Positions 1-13,100 of a DNA stretch of 64,000 nucleotides are shown piece after piece (position 1 is the first letter of the stretch; every line of letters starts with the position of its first letter). Under the pieces are notes generated by a model. The model was not told the origin of the DNA and did not search any database. It saw only the letters and a program-made list of their open reading frames with translations. The DNA is from Pachyseris speciosa. Its lineage: Eukaryota > Cnidaria > Anthozoa > Scleractinia > Pachyseridae. The stretch spans positions 792,001 to 856,000 of the forward strand of contig JAEMWC010000237.1 of assembly GCA_016490735.1 (NCBI GenBank). Direction: 5' to 3'. Position numbers and translations under genes: made by a program.

Positions 1-373
1 TGTTGCACAGAGCAGCACCTGACATCCTGTACAGACTAACATCGTCCTCCGGGGATACTTCGTTGCTCGTGTCAGCATCCTCTGGTGATCTGTACGACTC
101 ATTTTGTGCGAAGTCGTACATTAAGGACTGCACCATTCCCGTTACCGCCCTGGTAGTGCTCTCGGAAGAAAATTCGCTCGGTAATTCTGCGTAAACAGAC
201 CTGCACACTTCGCACTCTAGAAATGAATTCAAACTGTAAACCCAGCGCATGGTAAGGTTGGCCTTTTTGTCAGTCTTGACCTCTTTTGCTATATCATTCA
301 TAAGCTTTATGTATGTGGAATACATATGGTCCACAAAATTAAGGAGTTCGTGGCTGCGTTTTCCAAGTACATA
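1..373 (-). CDS. Partial internal exon of an unidentified gene, running off the left edge
   Basis: The - strand is open for about 124 codons from position 373 to the window edge in one frame. The frame begins right after a possible splice acceptor (CATCTAG) whose TAG is the in-frame stop, so the open stretch looks like an exon rather than chance. The peptide has ordinary soluble-protein composition: a stretch near VDHMYSTYIKLMNDIAKEV, a Cys pair in LECEVC, then an acidic Ser-rich part (SPEDADTSNEVSPEDD). I do not recognise a family. It probably continues the - strand gene whose N-terminal exon lies at 1484-1873, with the palindrome at 415-1466 in the intron. The exon link is inference; open frame and acceptor are seen. 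Confidence 0.45.
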
Positions 374-414
374 CTAGATGAGAGTACGATGCATTTCATA
401 ATGCTTTATCACCA

Positions 415-1466
415 CAGGGAGCCCAGACAATCTGTTTGTGTGACGCTTTGTTAAAATGTATGGGATTTGCCGTATGTTTCATGCTCTAGCGACGAATCGC
501 TAAATATATGTATTGAACAACGCTAAATAAAAGTTAAATTGTCTTACCTGTGGTGTACTGTCGTCCTTTTGCCTCAACAATGATATTTCAAGCGATTTTG
601 TCGGGTTTTGTCTTCGCCGCCGACTGTGCCTCATAAGAAATGAAAAGGGTGGAAAGACCTTTGAACGGCTCCAGCACCGAGCCAGCGCCGAGGCGATTTT
701 TCCCCAGAAAATCGCATCGCTCAGCTTCCAAACCACGCAACATAAAGGCCGAAATATACACGCTTCTTCTCGTGCTTCTCGATCGAAAATTCGCCCAAGC
801 TGTCCCGAAATTAAATAGCCCTTGAATAAATTCAAAATCAAGCGATCGAAATGTGTAGCAAGATCTTCATGTGCCAGCTAGAAACCGTCCTGCTGATTGC
901 CTGTTTTTGATTGGACACCGTTTAACAATAACCGATTGAAAATACGTACGATTGTGGGGAAGTTTAATAAGTTATTATTTAACGGCGTCCAATCAGAAAA
1001 GAGGCAATCAGCACGACGGTTTCCAGCTGGCACATGAAGATCTTGCTACGCATTTCGATCACTTGATTTTGAATTTATTCGAGGGTTAGTTCGGGACAGC
1101 TTGGGCGGATTTCGATCGAGAAGCACGAGAAGAAGCGTGAATATTTCGGCCTTTATGTTGCGTGGTTTGGAAGCTGAGCGATGCGATTTTCTGGGGAAAA
1201 ATCGCCTCGTCGCTGGCTGGGTGCTGGAGCCGTTCAAAGGTCTTTCCACCCTTTTCATTTCTTATGAGGCACAGTCGGCGGCGAAGACAAAACCCGACAA
1301 AATCGCTTGAACAGTACACCACAGGTAAGACAATTTAACTTTTATTTAGCGTTGTTCAATACATATATTTAGCGATTCGTCGCTAGAGCATGAAACATAC
1401 GGTAAATCCCATACATTTACTATAAAATAACAAAGGGTTACACGAACAGATTGTCCGGGTTCCCTG
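415..1466. repeat. Long palindrome (inverted repeat, about 0.5 kb arms)
   Basis: The left arm (about 415-935) and right arm (about 985-1466) are inverted copies of each other around a short centre near 940-985. Matching landmarks include the interval with GCGACGAATCGC at 490 and its reverse complement at 1375, and AGATCTTCATGTGCCAGCT at 862 against AGCTGGCACATGAAGATCT at 1023. The arms differ by scattered substitutions and small indels. It lies between two putative exons of a - strand gene, so it probably sits in an intron. The nearly equal ORFs in the two arms are a result of the symmetry, not evidence for genes. Confidence 0.85.
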
Positions 1467-1483
1467 TGTTATCACCGGCTGCT

Positions 1484-1873
1484 GGGCCAGTTTTTGTGAA
1501 ACGAAAGTCCAACATGCAGCTTTTTTTTCGAGCATTTTTTTACTAAGAGCAACAATTTCTGTTTTCGACAGTGCTTTTTTCTTTGTTCTGCCTCCTTTCT
1601 TACCCTCCACGATTTTCTTTCGTTTTGCACTGGTTGCAGTTGCACGTTTCTTTCCCTTCTGAGATGGTGCCGGTATTGGTGATTCATCTTCGCATTCACT
1701 GGTGTCTGAAAACTCTTCAGACCATAACTCTGAAGCGTCAGAACTCAGAGAAGAGGTGGAGCTCTTATCCCAATTTTCTTCTTCCTGAATGAACCAATTT
1801 CCTTTTTTTTTACAAACTCCGTTTCGTCAACAAATGTAACACACACTTCAGTCTCGGACTGTTTGGACGCCAT
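1484..1873 (-). pseudogene. Probable first exon of an unidentified nuclear-type protein, with a homopolymer frameshift
   Basis: From an ATG at 1873 the frame starts MASKQSETEVCVTFVDETEF and reaches a run of nine A (about 1806-1814). After it the reading continues sensibly only in a shifted frame: a Trp/Glu-rich patch (NWFIQEEENWD), an acidic Ser-rich block, then a strongly basic Lys/Arg block (KKRATATSAKRKK, KKGGRTKKK), and a segment ending SQKLAQQP before a possible GTGATAA donor at about 1484. The acidic-then-basic layout suggests a nuclear protein; the family is unknown to me. The one-base slip is either a genuine lesion or a homopolymer sequencing error, so the pseudogene label is provisional. 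It probably splices to the exon at 1-373. Confidence 0.4.
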
Positions 1874-4061
1874 AATTAATTCTTTCGTAACCTTGAAAAC
1901 AAAAGGACTAGTTTCCAGTCCTTCGTAGCTTGAAGCACGAGGTCAGTGAAGCATTCTACTTTCAATCAGTTCTTTCAATCATTTTATTTTGATTGACTTT
2001 GATCTGAATTTCCTTTTTTTCCTTGACCAAAGCTGACTATTTTTAGGTCATTTACAAACCAGCTACGATGTTACAGCAAAGCTTAGAAATCGGTAAGTTA
2101 TTGGTCATTTCTACTTTCCATCATCTATGATGTTGTTAAAGTTGAACAGTGATGCATATGCACATGCTTGTTGATACAAGGAACTACATTGACTTCTCGA
2201 CTTCAAAGTGATTGCAATTACATCTGTATAGGTTAATTAACAAGGATTCAGCTTAACAAGTTTACGTTTCGTTGAATCTCGAGCAGCTTGCACAGAAGAA
2301 ATTAACCCATGCAACATTTGTTTCATTCAACTTGTCTCCAGCTCAGATATCCAATACAGTCTCATCCAACACAAAGGAGCTGGTGCAATTATAATAGAAA
2401 TTGATTTCTTTGTTGAAGCGCCTTCTTCTTAAAAATAGCTGCTTACAACCCTTCCATTAAGTTGTACGTTTGCTTTCATAAGTTTACATGTATGTACAAA
2501 GTAGCTTAAGGTCAATACTTTGTATATTGAGGCTCTGCCAGGGTAAATTCCAACAAGTGAAATGGCCCAAAAAGTAGCAACAGCACATAAAATGAAATCC
2601 CGACGAGAGACATCATTCCCGGCAAAATTCAGACAGTGAAATCAAGGCCGAAAATTAGCGATTTAAACACCGACACAGGAGATTTTAAAATTTAGACAAG
2701 CGACATGGAATCCGTCCTGACAGGGCCTCTATATCGGCTAATTTGGACACTGGTACCAATTGTGTATTTAATCCTTTGCCTCCCAATGTGAATAGCACCA
2801 ACTGGTTGTAATTTTTACAATTATTATAGCAAAAAACCCCGACTTAACAATACTCATATTCCACTGCATAGTACCGTTTGTTTGGCAACAAAGCCCAAAG
2901 TGCCTGTCTTTTGACAAAAGAACAATACTAAAAATCACATTTTTGTGGCCAATTTTTTAACCGCAAACATTGCCCAAAAGTCAAAATTCTACATTTACAG
3001 AAAACCTCAAGGCCAGACCTTTATATCTGGATAGAAATTTTCCTTTCACTTTTTCTGTGGGCCACGCTTTAGCCATTTTATTGTAGCCAGTCTTGTGTAT
3101 CTCAGGTTGCCTTGTTAATGATTAAAAAGAATTTTGGGAAATTCAACCATTCCACAAGCATAGAACTCTTCATAGAACTCTTCAAAATTTTCATAGGCTT
3201 GCCTTAACCCACATTCTAGCTTACTGATGCCAACCTGGGGGCTTTTTCAGAGGAAAGTGGCTCGAAAAAACACATATAAAGTGGCAAACTTCCCAGAATC
3301 AAGCTTGTTGAATAAGTAAACGAGCTGCAGCTGCCAATGTGCATGATGTCACACCTTAGAGTGAGCTCACAGTGTCACAAGACTGCAGTTATTTCCATCG
3401 CAACTCCTTATAAGGAGAAGATTAGTGCTCCAGACTAATGCCACCAAAAATATACTAAATATTGCAATAACTCAGGAGTCAAAGGGTTAAGTCATAGCAG
3501 TAACTAAACTGAAAATTCTTGTATGGTCTGGAAAAAATGTACATTTCGATGTTAATAAATGACCATACAGCTGTAAGTATAGTAGTCCTTACACAAGGCT
3601 TCTAAGCAAGCTTAAGTCTCATCCTCATTTGTGCATGACAAAGACAGTTAAGTGTTGGTACATGTAGCACAAGATTACAGTATTTGGCTTGAGATTTTTA
3701 TAAGCTTTTGTAGAATCTAGTGCTTAGACTACTATAATATGTGCTTTGTCAAAGCTCCTGGGGCTCCGAGTTGAAACTGTTCAATTTCAAAGCCACTAGT
3801 AATCACAGTTACTGTAAAAGTTGTAAATTGGATCATCTTTTAAAAGTGAAGTGTTCCCTTCAGCTTCTTGAACAAATATTTTCTGAAATTTCTTAAACCT
3901 AATGTGCAGGTTCATAACAACCAAGCTACCACACTACAAATTTTAGGCTATGTGTGGTCATAAGAAACAGAGGTGAGGGTGCACAAACCTAACACTGCAT
4001 TGTAGTATTTGAAAACCATTTTTGATAGCCAGCAGACTATTGCCTTTATCTCATCAGGAGG
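1874..4061. other. Non-coding stretch containing one dispersed repeat
   Basis: I see no gene here. The sequence is AT-rich with stops in all frames. The part 2865-3490 belongs to a dispersed repeat that recurs inverted at 55015-55800 (listed separately). The rest has no recognisable feature. Confidence 0.5.
2865..3490 (-). repeat. Dispersed repeat, inverted copy of 55015-55800
   Basis: About 0.6-0.8 kb aligns by eye with the reverse complement of 55015-55800. Shared blocks include GTTTGTTTGG at 2877, TCAAAATTCTACATTTA at 2981, AGCCATTTTATTG at 3071 and the edge motif ACTCAGGAGT near 3470. The copies are diverged with many small indels. No coding potential is evident in either, so this is an old interspersed repeat of unknown class. 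Confidence 0.7.
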
Positions 4062-5165
4062 AGCATACCCGCTAGTAGAGAGGAATTAAACTATAGAGAG
4101 AGAAAGAGAGATTACATGTATGTTACACTGAACCGTATGAGGCGTGCCACCCGCCAGTTCAGAGGGGTTAAACTAGAGAGAGAGAGAGATTACATGTATG
4201 TTACACTGAACTGTATGGGGCGTGCCACCCGCCAGTTCGGAGGGATTAAACTAGATAGACAGAAAGAGAAATTTCATGTATGTTACACTGAACTGTATGA
4301 GGCGTGCCACCCGCCAGTTCAGAGGGGTTAAACTAGAGAGAGAAAGAGAGATTACAGGTATGTTACACTGAACTGTATGAGGCGTGCTACCCGCCAGTTC
4401 AGAGGGCCAGTCCTAGAGAGAAAGAGAGATTACATGTATGTTACACTGAACTGTATGAGGCGTGCCACCCGCCAGTTCAGAGGGATTAAACTAGATAGAG
4501 AGAATGAAAGATTACATGTATGTTACACTGAACTGTATGAGGCGTGCCACCCGCCAGTTCAGAGGGGTTAAACTAGATAGACAGAAAGAGAAACTTCATG
4601 TATGTTACTCTGAACTGTATGGGGCGTGCCACCCGCCAGTTCAGAGGGGTTAAACTAGAGAGAGAGAAAGAGATTACAGGTATGTTACACTGAACTGTAT
4701 GAGGCATGTCACCCGCCAGTTCAGAGGGGTTAAACTAGAGAGTGAGAAAGAGAGATTACATGTATGTTACACTGAACTGTATGGGCGTGCCACCCGCCAG
4801 TTCAGAGGGGTTAAACTAGAGAGAGAAAGAGAGATTACAGGTATGTTACACTGAACTGTATGAGGCGTGCTACCCGCCAGTTCAGAGGGCTTAAAGTAGA
4901 GAGAAAGAGAGATTACATGTATGTTACACTGAACTGTATTAGGCGTGCCACCCGCCAGTTCAGAGGGATTAAACTAGATAGAGAAAGAGATTACATTTAT
5001 GTTACACTGAACTGTATGGGGCGCGCCACCCGCCAGTTGAGAGGAATTAAACTAGATAGAGAGAAAGAAGGATTACATGTATGTTACACTGAACTGTATG
5101 AGGCGTGCCACCCGCCAGTTCAGAGGGATTAAACTAGATAGAGAGAAAGAAAGATTACATGTATG
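4062..5165 (+). repeat. Minisatellite, about 13 copies of an ~80 bp unit
   Basis: A unit of about 77-83 bp is repeated head to tail about 13 times. Each contains a purine-only block of GAGA/AAGA, then ACATGTATGTTACACTG, then GCCACCCGCCAGTTCAGA and TTAAACTAGA. Copies differ by point changes and by length of the GA block. The open frames across it (repeated CHPPVQRG-like peptides) arise because some spacings are multiples of three; I do not regard them as genes. Confidence 0.9.
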
Positions 5166-7129
5166 TTACAGTGGAACTTAACCTCAACAATAGTCCCACC
5201 TCAATTTTTGTTAGTTCACCCAGAAGTTCTTACTGTAGCTGCTATCTGGAGAACAAGATTTTTAATGATGTAATAAGGTAGACTACTGACTCGGCAAATT
5301 TAATTGAAGATTATCTGATATAATTATATTTTTTAGCATTATTTTTACTTTTAAGGTGAGACAGTGTTTCAGTACGTTTTCTGATCATTAAGTGCAAATA
5401 AAGTTTCATTATTATTGATAGATATTTTGGTTGTATCCTATATGGTCACTGAGCTTTTCTATTCAAAACTTGCCATCCCCTTCCCCACCTTGTCTGTTGG
5501 ATGGTTTCATAAAAGATACATTTATTTTTCAAGTATACATATTACATGAAAAATATTTTCACCCATAAAGAGTTCCTTAAAAATAAACGTGACCTGTAAG
5601 GGATTTAACATGGCCCCCTTACTTGTCTTTGACCTGGGGGAGGGGGGATTGCCTATTTATTATGCAACAACACAGTTTTTGTAACACATCTATTTATGAA
5701 CAAATGAAAATCCTGAAAACAGAATATAACTGACCCTCACAGCTGGCTATTAGAAATCTGGAAAATCCAATCCTGTACATATATGTGTTAAAACGTATTA
5801 ATTTTTGGCAATATTCTTCCCTAGTTCTTGCCATGTATGGAAAACACTTTCTACATACAATTGCAAGTGTCTTTTCCAGTATCTCAAGTTTAGCCTGCAC
5901 AGCTGCAGTAACTTCGTTGAAGAAGGAAGACATAGTCTAGTCCGAAGGTCTTTTAGATCCCTTTTCAGATAAAACAAATCCTGATTTGTTGTTTGGCTGC
6001 ACATCCAAGGCTTAATCAAGGAGACACCAAATTAGAGGCAATCTTGGGTCCATCAAAATACAGATTGATTTAAAAGCACTTAATTTTCCTTTGACACTGA
6101 TATATGGTAACCTTGCATTAACGCAGAGTACGAGCAGTATGAGCCAATAGGAACTGCTCCTATTGCCAAATATAGAATGTTTTATTCAGTTTGATGCCCA
6201 GTACACAGATCATGAATGAGAAAAGAGTGTTGTACTCGTACCCTGAGTCAGATGTTTTTGGCTGCACCATTATCACAACTTGACCTTGAAGGGCACATTG
6301 CATTGAAAATGACAGAGGTCTCAGACAGCAGTATGATTAAAAATAGCTGGAGCAAGTAATTCAATAGTTGTCTATAACTTTATTCCTTTTTACTATTGTC
6401 CTAACATTACCAAACATTGCTGCTCCAGTTTTAAACTTAGCCCAATTTAGCTTATGATAAGCCTTCTCTCTAATAAGTGCAACCCTCGTCAAAAATAGAT
6501 GGAAAAAATCAGCCTCTAAGGGAGTATTTTACGGTATATGTATAAATTATTTATTACACTACGGATCAATCTCATTAAAGACGACTATATTCTGTTTATA
6601 TATTGAATCAATTCACCGTCAATTTCTGTGCACGGAACCCATATTGTTGCGAAATTCGACTACCACATTCCTCGTCTAACTTACGCTCTCTTTGAACATG
6701 ATCCGCACATTGCCTCGTCTACTTTAACTCTTCAACAAGATATTTCAACTGCTTTATCATTGGTTTTGATGTGGAAAGTTTTATTTAAACACGAACGGCA
6801 CAAATACCTTGAACATTGGTCGGAGTACATGTTGTAAATCGACATCTGTAAGCTGATTCCATCCATTTCGTCTTATCTCTACAAACTTAAACGCGGTGGT
6901 TTCTAACCGCATTATTACAACAACAGTAATTTTCCTTTGCTTGTGATCATTTCTGTAGCTATCGTTCCACCATTGCCTGATAGTTCGCAAAAAAGACTTC
7001 CGATGCGGTTGATCCGGTCATGTTTATTGTTTTGTTTTTACCAGCCAATCAGAAGTGTCCTTTTTTGGATTCGACCAGAGGTTCGTATCCTTGGTGCTGA
7101 CCTAAAGGATCGCAACCCCTGGGAACGAG
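5166..7129. other. Non-coding AT-rich stretch
   Basis: No gene is supported. Short - strand open frames overlap at 5694-6019 but lack a convincing exon structure. The sequence just before 7130 (ending CCTGGGAACGAG) is the left flank of the large tandem array. Confidence 0.4.
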
Positions 7130-10100
7130 ATTGATATTTCTCCCACCCAGTAAGTTGCGAAAAAATGTGAAGAATAGGTACAGACAAATTTGGACGATAA
7201 GGTTAACCAGGCAAAAATACTCGGATTGCTGTGTAAACGTCAGCGATAAACCTATGGAAAGAAATAAAAGAAAAAGAAACAAACAAGAACCAAGGAACTC
7301 CTGTTTTTTTTGTTGTTGTTGTTGTTGTTGTCTTTTTACAAACGACGCTCGTGCGTACCGACATGCTTGTATCTTTTTCGTTATTATTAGTCGTTTAAAT
7401 ATCAAACTTTCGCCCTAACCGTCAAATAAGCGAGCTGTTACTAGAATGTCATCCAGTGACTCTTATTCTGAAGTAATTTAACTGTGCACGAGCAACTGAA
7501 CAAAACAATAATGTTGATTGCTCGCGCGGTCGTGTCTGATAGTTGCCTCTTTGAAATTTGACGCATATAAGTCCCCGAAGCTTCGTTTCCTGGGCTAAAA
7601 TACGTTTTGAGAACCTCAAATTTCTGCGGGGCAACTATTAACCGATAGTCCCTATTCAGAACAATGTATCGTTTAATGAATAGTTGATTATAATGACTGC
7701 TGCAAAATGTATAGGCGAACCGACAACAGTCACTCATGTAACCATGCTTAACACTGTGGGGTAATTTAGATTAATAAATATAATAAGCATTTGTGGTGAG
7801 TTAGAGAACAGAAACCATTCCAAAAAGGCGCTTCGTTTTGATTATTAACAAAGAATGTTCTGAAGAATGCTCTATTGACATACATTTGCAAAAAGCAGCA
7901 AAGTATAATCAGCATCTAGATCCTAGTAAAAGATAACGTATTTACGCTGTTTACAAACATATCTAATATAAATTGCTAGCCAGTGTCACTACGCTTCCAA
8001 CGGATCGACTTAAAACATTGATATGATATCATCACTAATAAGTGTATCGGAGATTGTAGTAGTAGAAGTGTACTGAACTCATTGAACAAGCAAATTTTTG
8101 TCACTTGACTAATAACTCTCCTCCATCATTTGCATTCGAATTCCACAATTTCCAAATGCCGAGGAGGGCATAGCCCTAATATAATGTGAAGCGCCATATC
8201 TGATTTAATAGTTATACCGTATGTTTGATTGGAGAGCTTACCTTTAAGCGATAAAATGTTGAAACAGGATAAATGAACTGCTCAGTGTAGTTAATCGGCC
8301 ATCAGTGTTCTCTCCGTGATCACGGAAGTTGGGCAAGGGTCAGCTATTGAATTTTGTATGACGTTATTGGACCGACAAGTGAATATCAAACAATTCAGAG
8401 TACTTTCACAGGAGATAACCGAATCATTAAATCGTAACCCACGGAAGAAGAGGTGATTGTTAATTAGAGACTTTGCGAAGACTCAGTATTGTTATGCATG
8501 TATCTTGTCACATAAATTGTTTGCTGGAAGCCTTTCCCGCTCAATGAAATGTAGAATTTCCCAGGGTAAAACAGGTCAGATTCTTGCTGTTTGGCTGCTT
8601 GGTTGAGGTCGCTGATAAAACGGGAGCTGATAGAGATTGATGTTTCTCCCACCCAGTAAGTTGCGAAAAATATAAAGAATAGGTACAGACAAATTTGGAC
8701 GATAAGGTTAACCAGGCGAAAATACTCGGATTGCTGTGTAAACGTCAGCGATAAAATTACGGAAAGAAATAAAAGAAAAAGAAACAAACAAGAACCAAGG
8801 AACTCGTGTTTTTTGTTGTTGTTGTTGTTGTTGTTTTTAATTCCTTACAAACGACGCTCGTGCGTACCGACATGCTTGTCTCTTTTTCGTTATTATTAGT
8901 CCTTTAAATATCAAACTTTCGCCCTAACCGTCAAATAAGCGAGCTGTTACTAGAATGTCATCCAGTGACTCTTATTCTGAAGTAATTTAACTGTGCACGA
9001 GCAACTGAACAAAACAATAATGTTGATTGCTCGCGCGGTCGTGTCTGATAGTTGCCTCTTTGAAATTTGACGCATATAAGTCCCCGAAGCTTCGTTTCCT
9101 GGGCTAAAATACGTTTTGAGAACCTCAAATTTCTGCGGGGCAACTATTAACCGATAGTCCCTATTCAGAACAATGTATCGTTTAATGAATAGTTGATTAT
9201 AATGACTGCTGCAAAATGTATAGGCGAACCGACAACAGTCACTCATGTAACCATGCTTAACACTGTGGGGTAATTTAGATTAATAAATATATTAAGCATT
9301 TGTGGTGAGTTAGAGAACAGAAACCATTCAAAAAGGCGCTTCGTTTTGATTATTAACAAAGAATGTTCTGAAGAATGCTCTATTGACATACATTTGCAAA
9401 AAGCAGCAAAGTATAATCAGCATCTAGATCCTAGTAAAAGATAACGTATTTACGCTGTTTACAAACATATCTAATATAAATTGCTAGCCAGTGTCACTAC
9501 GCTTCCAACGGATCGACTTAAAACATTGATATGATATCATCACTAATAAGTGTATCGGAGATTGTAGTAGTAGAAGTGTACTGAACTCATTGAACAAGCA
9601 AATTTTTGTCACTTGACTAATAACTCTCCTCCATCATTTGCATTCGAATTCCACAATTTCCAAATGCCGAGGAGGGCATAGCCCTAATATAATGTGAAGC
9701 GCCATATCTGATTTAATAGTTATACCGTATGTTTGATTGGAGAGCTTACCTTTAAGCGATAAAATGTTGAAACAGGATAAATGAACTGCTCAGTGTAGTT
9801 AATCGGCCATCAGTGTTCTCTCCGTGATCACGGAAGTTGGGCAAGGGTCAGCTATTGAATTTTGTATGACGTTATTGGACCGACAAGTGAATATCAAACA
9901 ATTCAGAGTACTTTCACAGGAGATAACCGAATCATTAAATCGTAACCCACGGAAGAAGAGGTGATTGTTAATTAGAGACTTTGCGAAGACTCAGTATTGT
10001 TATGCATGTATCTTGTCACATAAATTGTTTGCTGGAAGCCTTTCCCGCTCAATGAAATGTAGAATTTCCCAGGGTAAAACAGGTCAGATTCTTGCTGTTT

Positions 10101-13100
10101 GGCTGCTTGGTTGAGGTCGCTGATAAAACGGGAGCTGATAGAGATTGATGTTTCTCCCACCCAGTAAGTTGCGAAAAATATAAAGAATAGGTACAGACAA
10201 ATTTGGACGATAAGGTTAACCAGGCGAAAATACTCGGATTGCTGTGTAAACGTCAGCGATAAAATTACGGAAAGAAATAAAAGAAAAAGAAACAAACAAG
10301 AACCAAGGAACTCGTGTTTTTTGTTGTTGTTGTTGTTGTTGTTTTAATTCCTTACAAACGACGCTCGTGCGTACCGACATGCTTGTCTCTTTTTCGTTAT
10401 TATTAGTCCTTTAAATATCAAACTTTCGCCCTAACCGTCAAATAAGCGAGCTGTTACTAGAATGTCATCCAGTGACTCTTATTCTGAAGTAATTTAACTG
10501 TGCACGAGCAACTGAACAAAACAATAATGTTGATTGCTCGCGCGGTCGTGTCTGATAGTTGCCTCTTTGAAATTTGACGCATATAAGTCCCCGAAGCTTC
10601 GTTTCCTGGGCTAAAATACGTTTTGAGAACCTCAAATTTCTGCGGGGCAACTATTAACCGATAGTCCCTATTCAGAACAATGTATCGTTTAATGAATAGT
10701 TGATTATAATGACTGCTGCAAAATGTATAGGCGAACCGACAACAGTCACTCATGTAACCATGCTTAACACTGTGGGGTAATTTAGATTAATAAATATATT
10801 AAGCATTTGTGGTGAGTTAGAGAACAGAAACCATTCCAAAAAGGCGCTTCGTTTTGATTATTAACAAAGAATGTTCTGAAGAATGCTCTATTGACATACA
10901 TTTGCAAAAAGCAGCAAAGTATAATCAGCATCTAGATCCTAGTAAAAGATAACGTATTTACGCTGTTTACAAACATATCTAATATAAATTGCTAGCCAGT
11001 GTCACTACGCTTCCAACGGATCGACTTAAAACATTGATATGATATCATCACTAATAAGTGTATCGGAGATTGTAGTAGTAGAAGTGTACTGAACTCATTG
11101 AACAAGCAAATTTTTGTCACTTGACTAATAACTCTCCTCCATCATTTGCATTCGAATTCCACAATTTCCAAATGCCGAGGAGGGCATAGCCCTAATATAA
11201 TGTGAAGCGCCATATCTGATTTAATAGTTATACCGTATGTTTGATTGGAGAGCTTACCTTTAAGCGATAAAATGTTGAAACAGGATAAATGAACTGCTCA
11301 GTGTAGTTAATCGGCCATCAGTGTTCTCTCCGTGATCACGGAAGTTGGGCAAGGGTCAGCTATTGAATTTTGTATGACGTTATTGGACCGACAAGTGAAT
11401 ATCAAACAATTCAGAGTACTTTCACAGGAGATAACCGAATCATTAAATCGTAACCCACGGAAGAAGAGGTGATTGTTAATTAGAGACTTTGCGAAGACTC
11501 AGTATTGTTATGCATGTATCTTGTCACATAAATTGTTTGCTGGAAGCCTTTCCCGCTCAATGAAATGTAGAATTTCCCAGGGTAAAACAGGTCAGATTCT
11601 TGCTGTTTGGCTGCTTGGTTGAGGTCGCTGATAAAACGGGAGCTGATAGAGATTGATGTTTCTCCCACCCAGTAAGTTGCGAAAAATATAAAGAATAGGT
11701 ACAGACAAATTTGGACGATAAGGTTAACCAGGCGAAAATACTCGGATTGCTGTGTAAACGTCAGCGATAAAATTACGGAAAGAAATAAAAGAAAAAGAAA
11801 CAAACAAGAACCAAGGAACTCGTGTTTTTTGTTGTTGTTGTTGTTGTTGTTTTAATTCCTTACAAACGACGCTCGTGCGTACCGACATGCTTGTCTCTTT
11901 TTCGTTATTATTAGTCCTTTAAATATCAAACTTTCGCCCTAACCGTCAAATAAGCGAGCTGTTACTAGAATGTCATCCAGTGACTCTTATTCTGAAGTAA
12001 TTTAACTGTGCACGAGCAACTGAACAAAACAATAATGTTGATTGCTCGCGCGGTCGTGTCTGATAGTTGCCTCTTTGAAATTTGACGCATATAAGTCCCC
12101 GAAGCTTCGTTTCCTGGGCTAAAATACGTTTTGAGAACCTCAAATTTCTGCGGGGCAACTATTAACCGATAGTCCCTATTCAGAACAATGTATCGTTTAA
12201 TGAATAGTTGATTATAATGACTGCTGCAAAATGTATAGGCGAACCGACAACAGTCACTCATGTAACCATGCTTAACACTGTGGGGTAATTTAGATTAATA
12301 AATATATTAAGCATTTGTGGTGAGTTAGAGAACAGAAACCATTCCAAAAAGGCGCTTCGTTTTGATTATTAACAAAGAATGTTCTGAAGAATGCTCTATT
12401 GACATACATTTGCAAAAAGCAGCAAAGTATAATCAGCATCTAGATCCTAGTAAAAGATAACGTATTTACGCTGTTTACAAACATATCTAATATAAATTGC
12501 TAGCCAGTGTCACTACGCTTCCAACGGATCGACTTAAAACATTGATATGATATCATCACTAATAAGTGTATCGGAGATTGTAGTAGTAGAAGTGTACTGA
12601 ACTCATTGAACAAGCAAATTTTTGTCACTTGACTAATAACTCTCCTCCATCATTTGCATTCGAATTCCACAATTTCCAAATGCCGAGGAGGGCATAGCCC
12701 TAATATAATGTGAAGCGCCATATCTGATTTAATAGTTATACCGTATGTTTGATTGGAGAGCTTACCTTTAAGCGATAAAATGTTGAAACAGGATAAATGA
12801 ACTGCTCAGTGTAGTTAATCGGCCATCAGTGTTCTCTCCGTGATCACGGAAGTTGGGCAAGGGTCAGCTATTGAATTTTGTATGACGTTATTGGACCGAC
12901 AAGTGAATATCAAACAATTCAGAGTACTTTCACAGGAGATAACCGAATCATTAAATCGTAACCCACGGAAGAAGAGGTGATTGTTAATTAGAGACTTTGC
13001 GAAGACTCAGTATTGTTATGCATGTATCTTGTCACATAAATTGTTTGCTGGAAGCCTTTCCCGCTCAATGAAATGTAGAATTTCCCAGGGTAAAACAGGT

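Noticed and set aside
4116..5132. Open frames with repeated CHPPVQRG-like peptides
   Set aside because: They are a by-product of the minisatellite; frames break whenever unit length changes.
5694..6019. Overlapping - strand frames (FFNEVTAAVQAKLEILEKTL...)
   Set aside because: Protein-like in part, but no splice context, homologue or continuation could be found, so not called as a gene.
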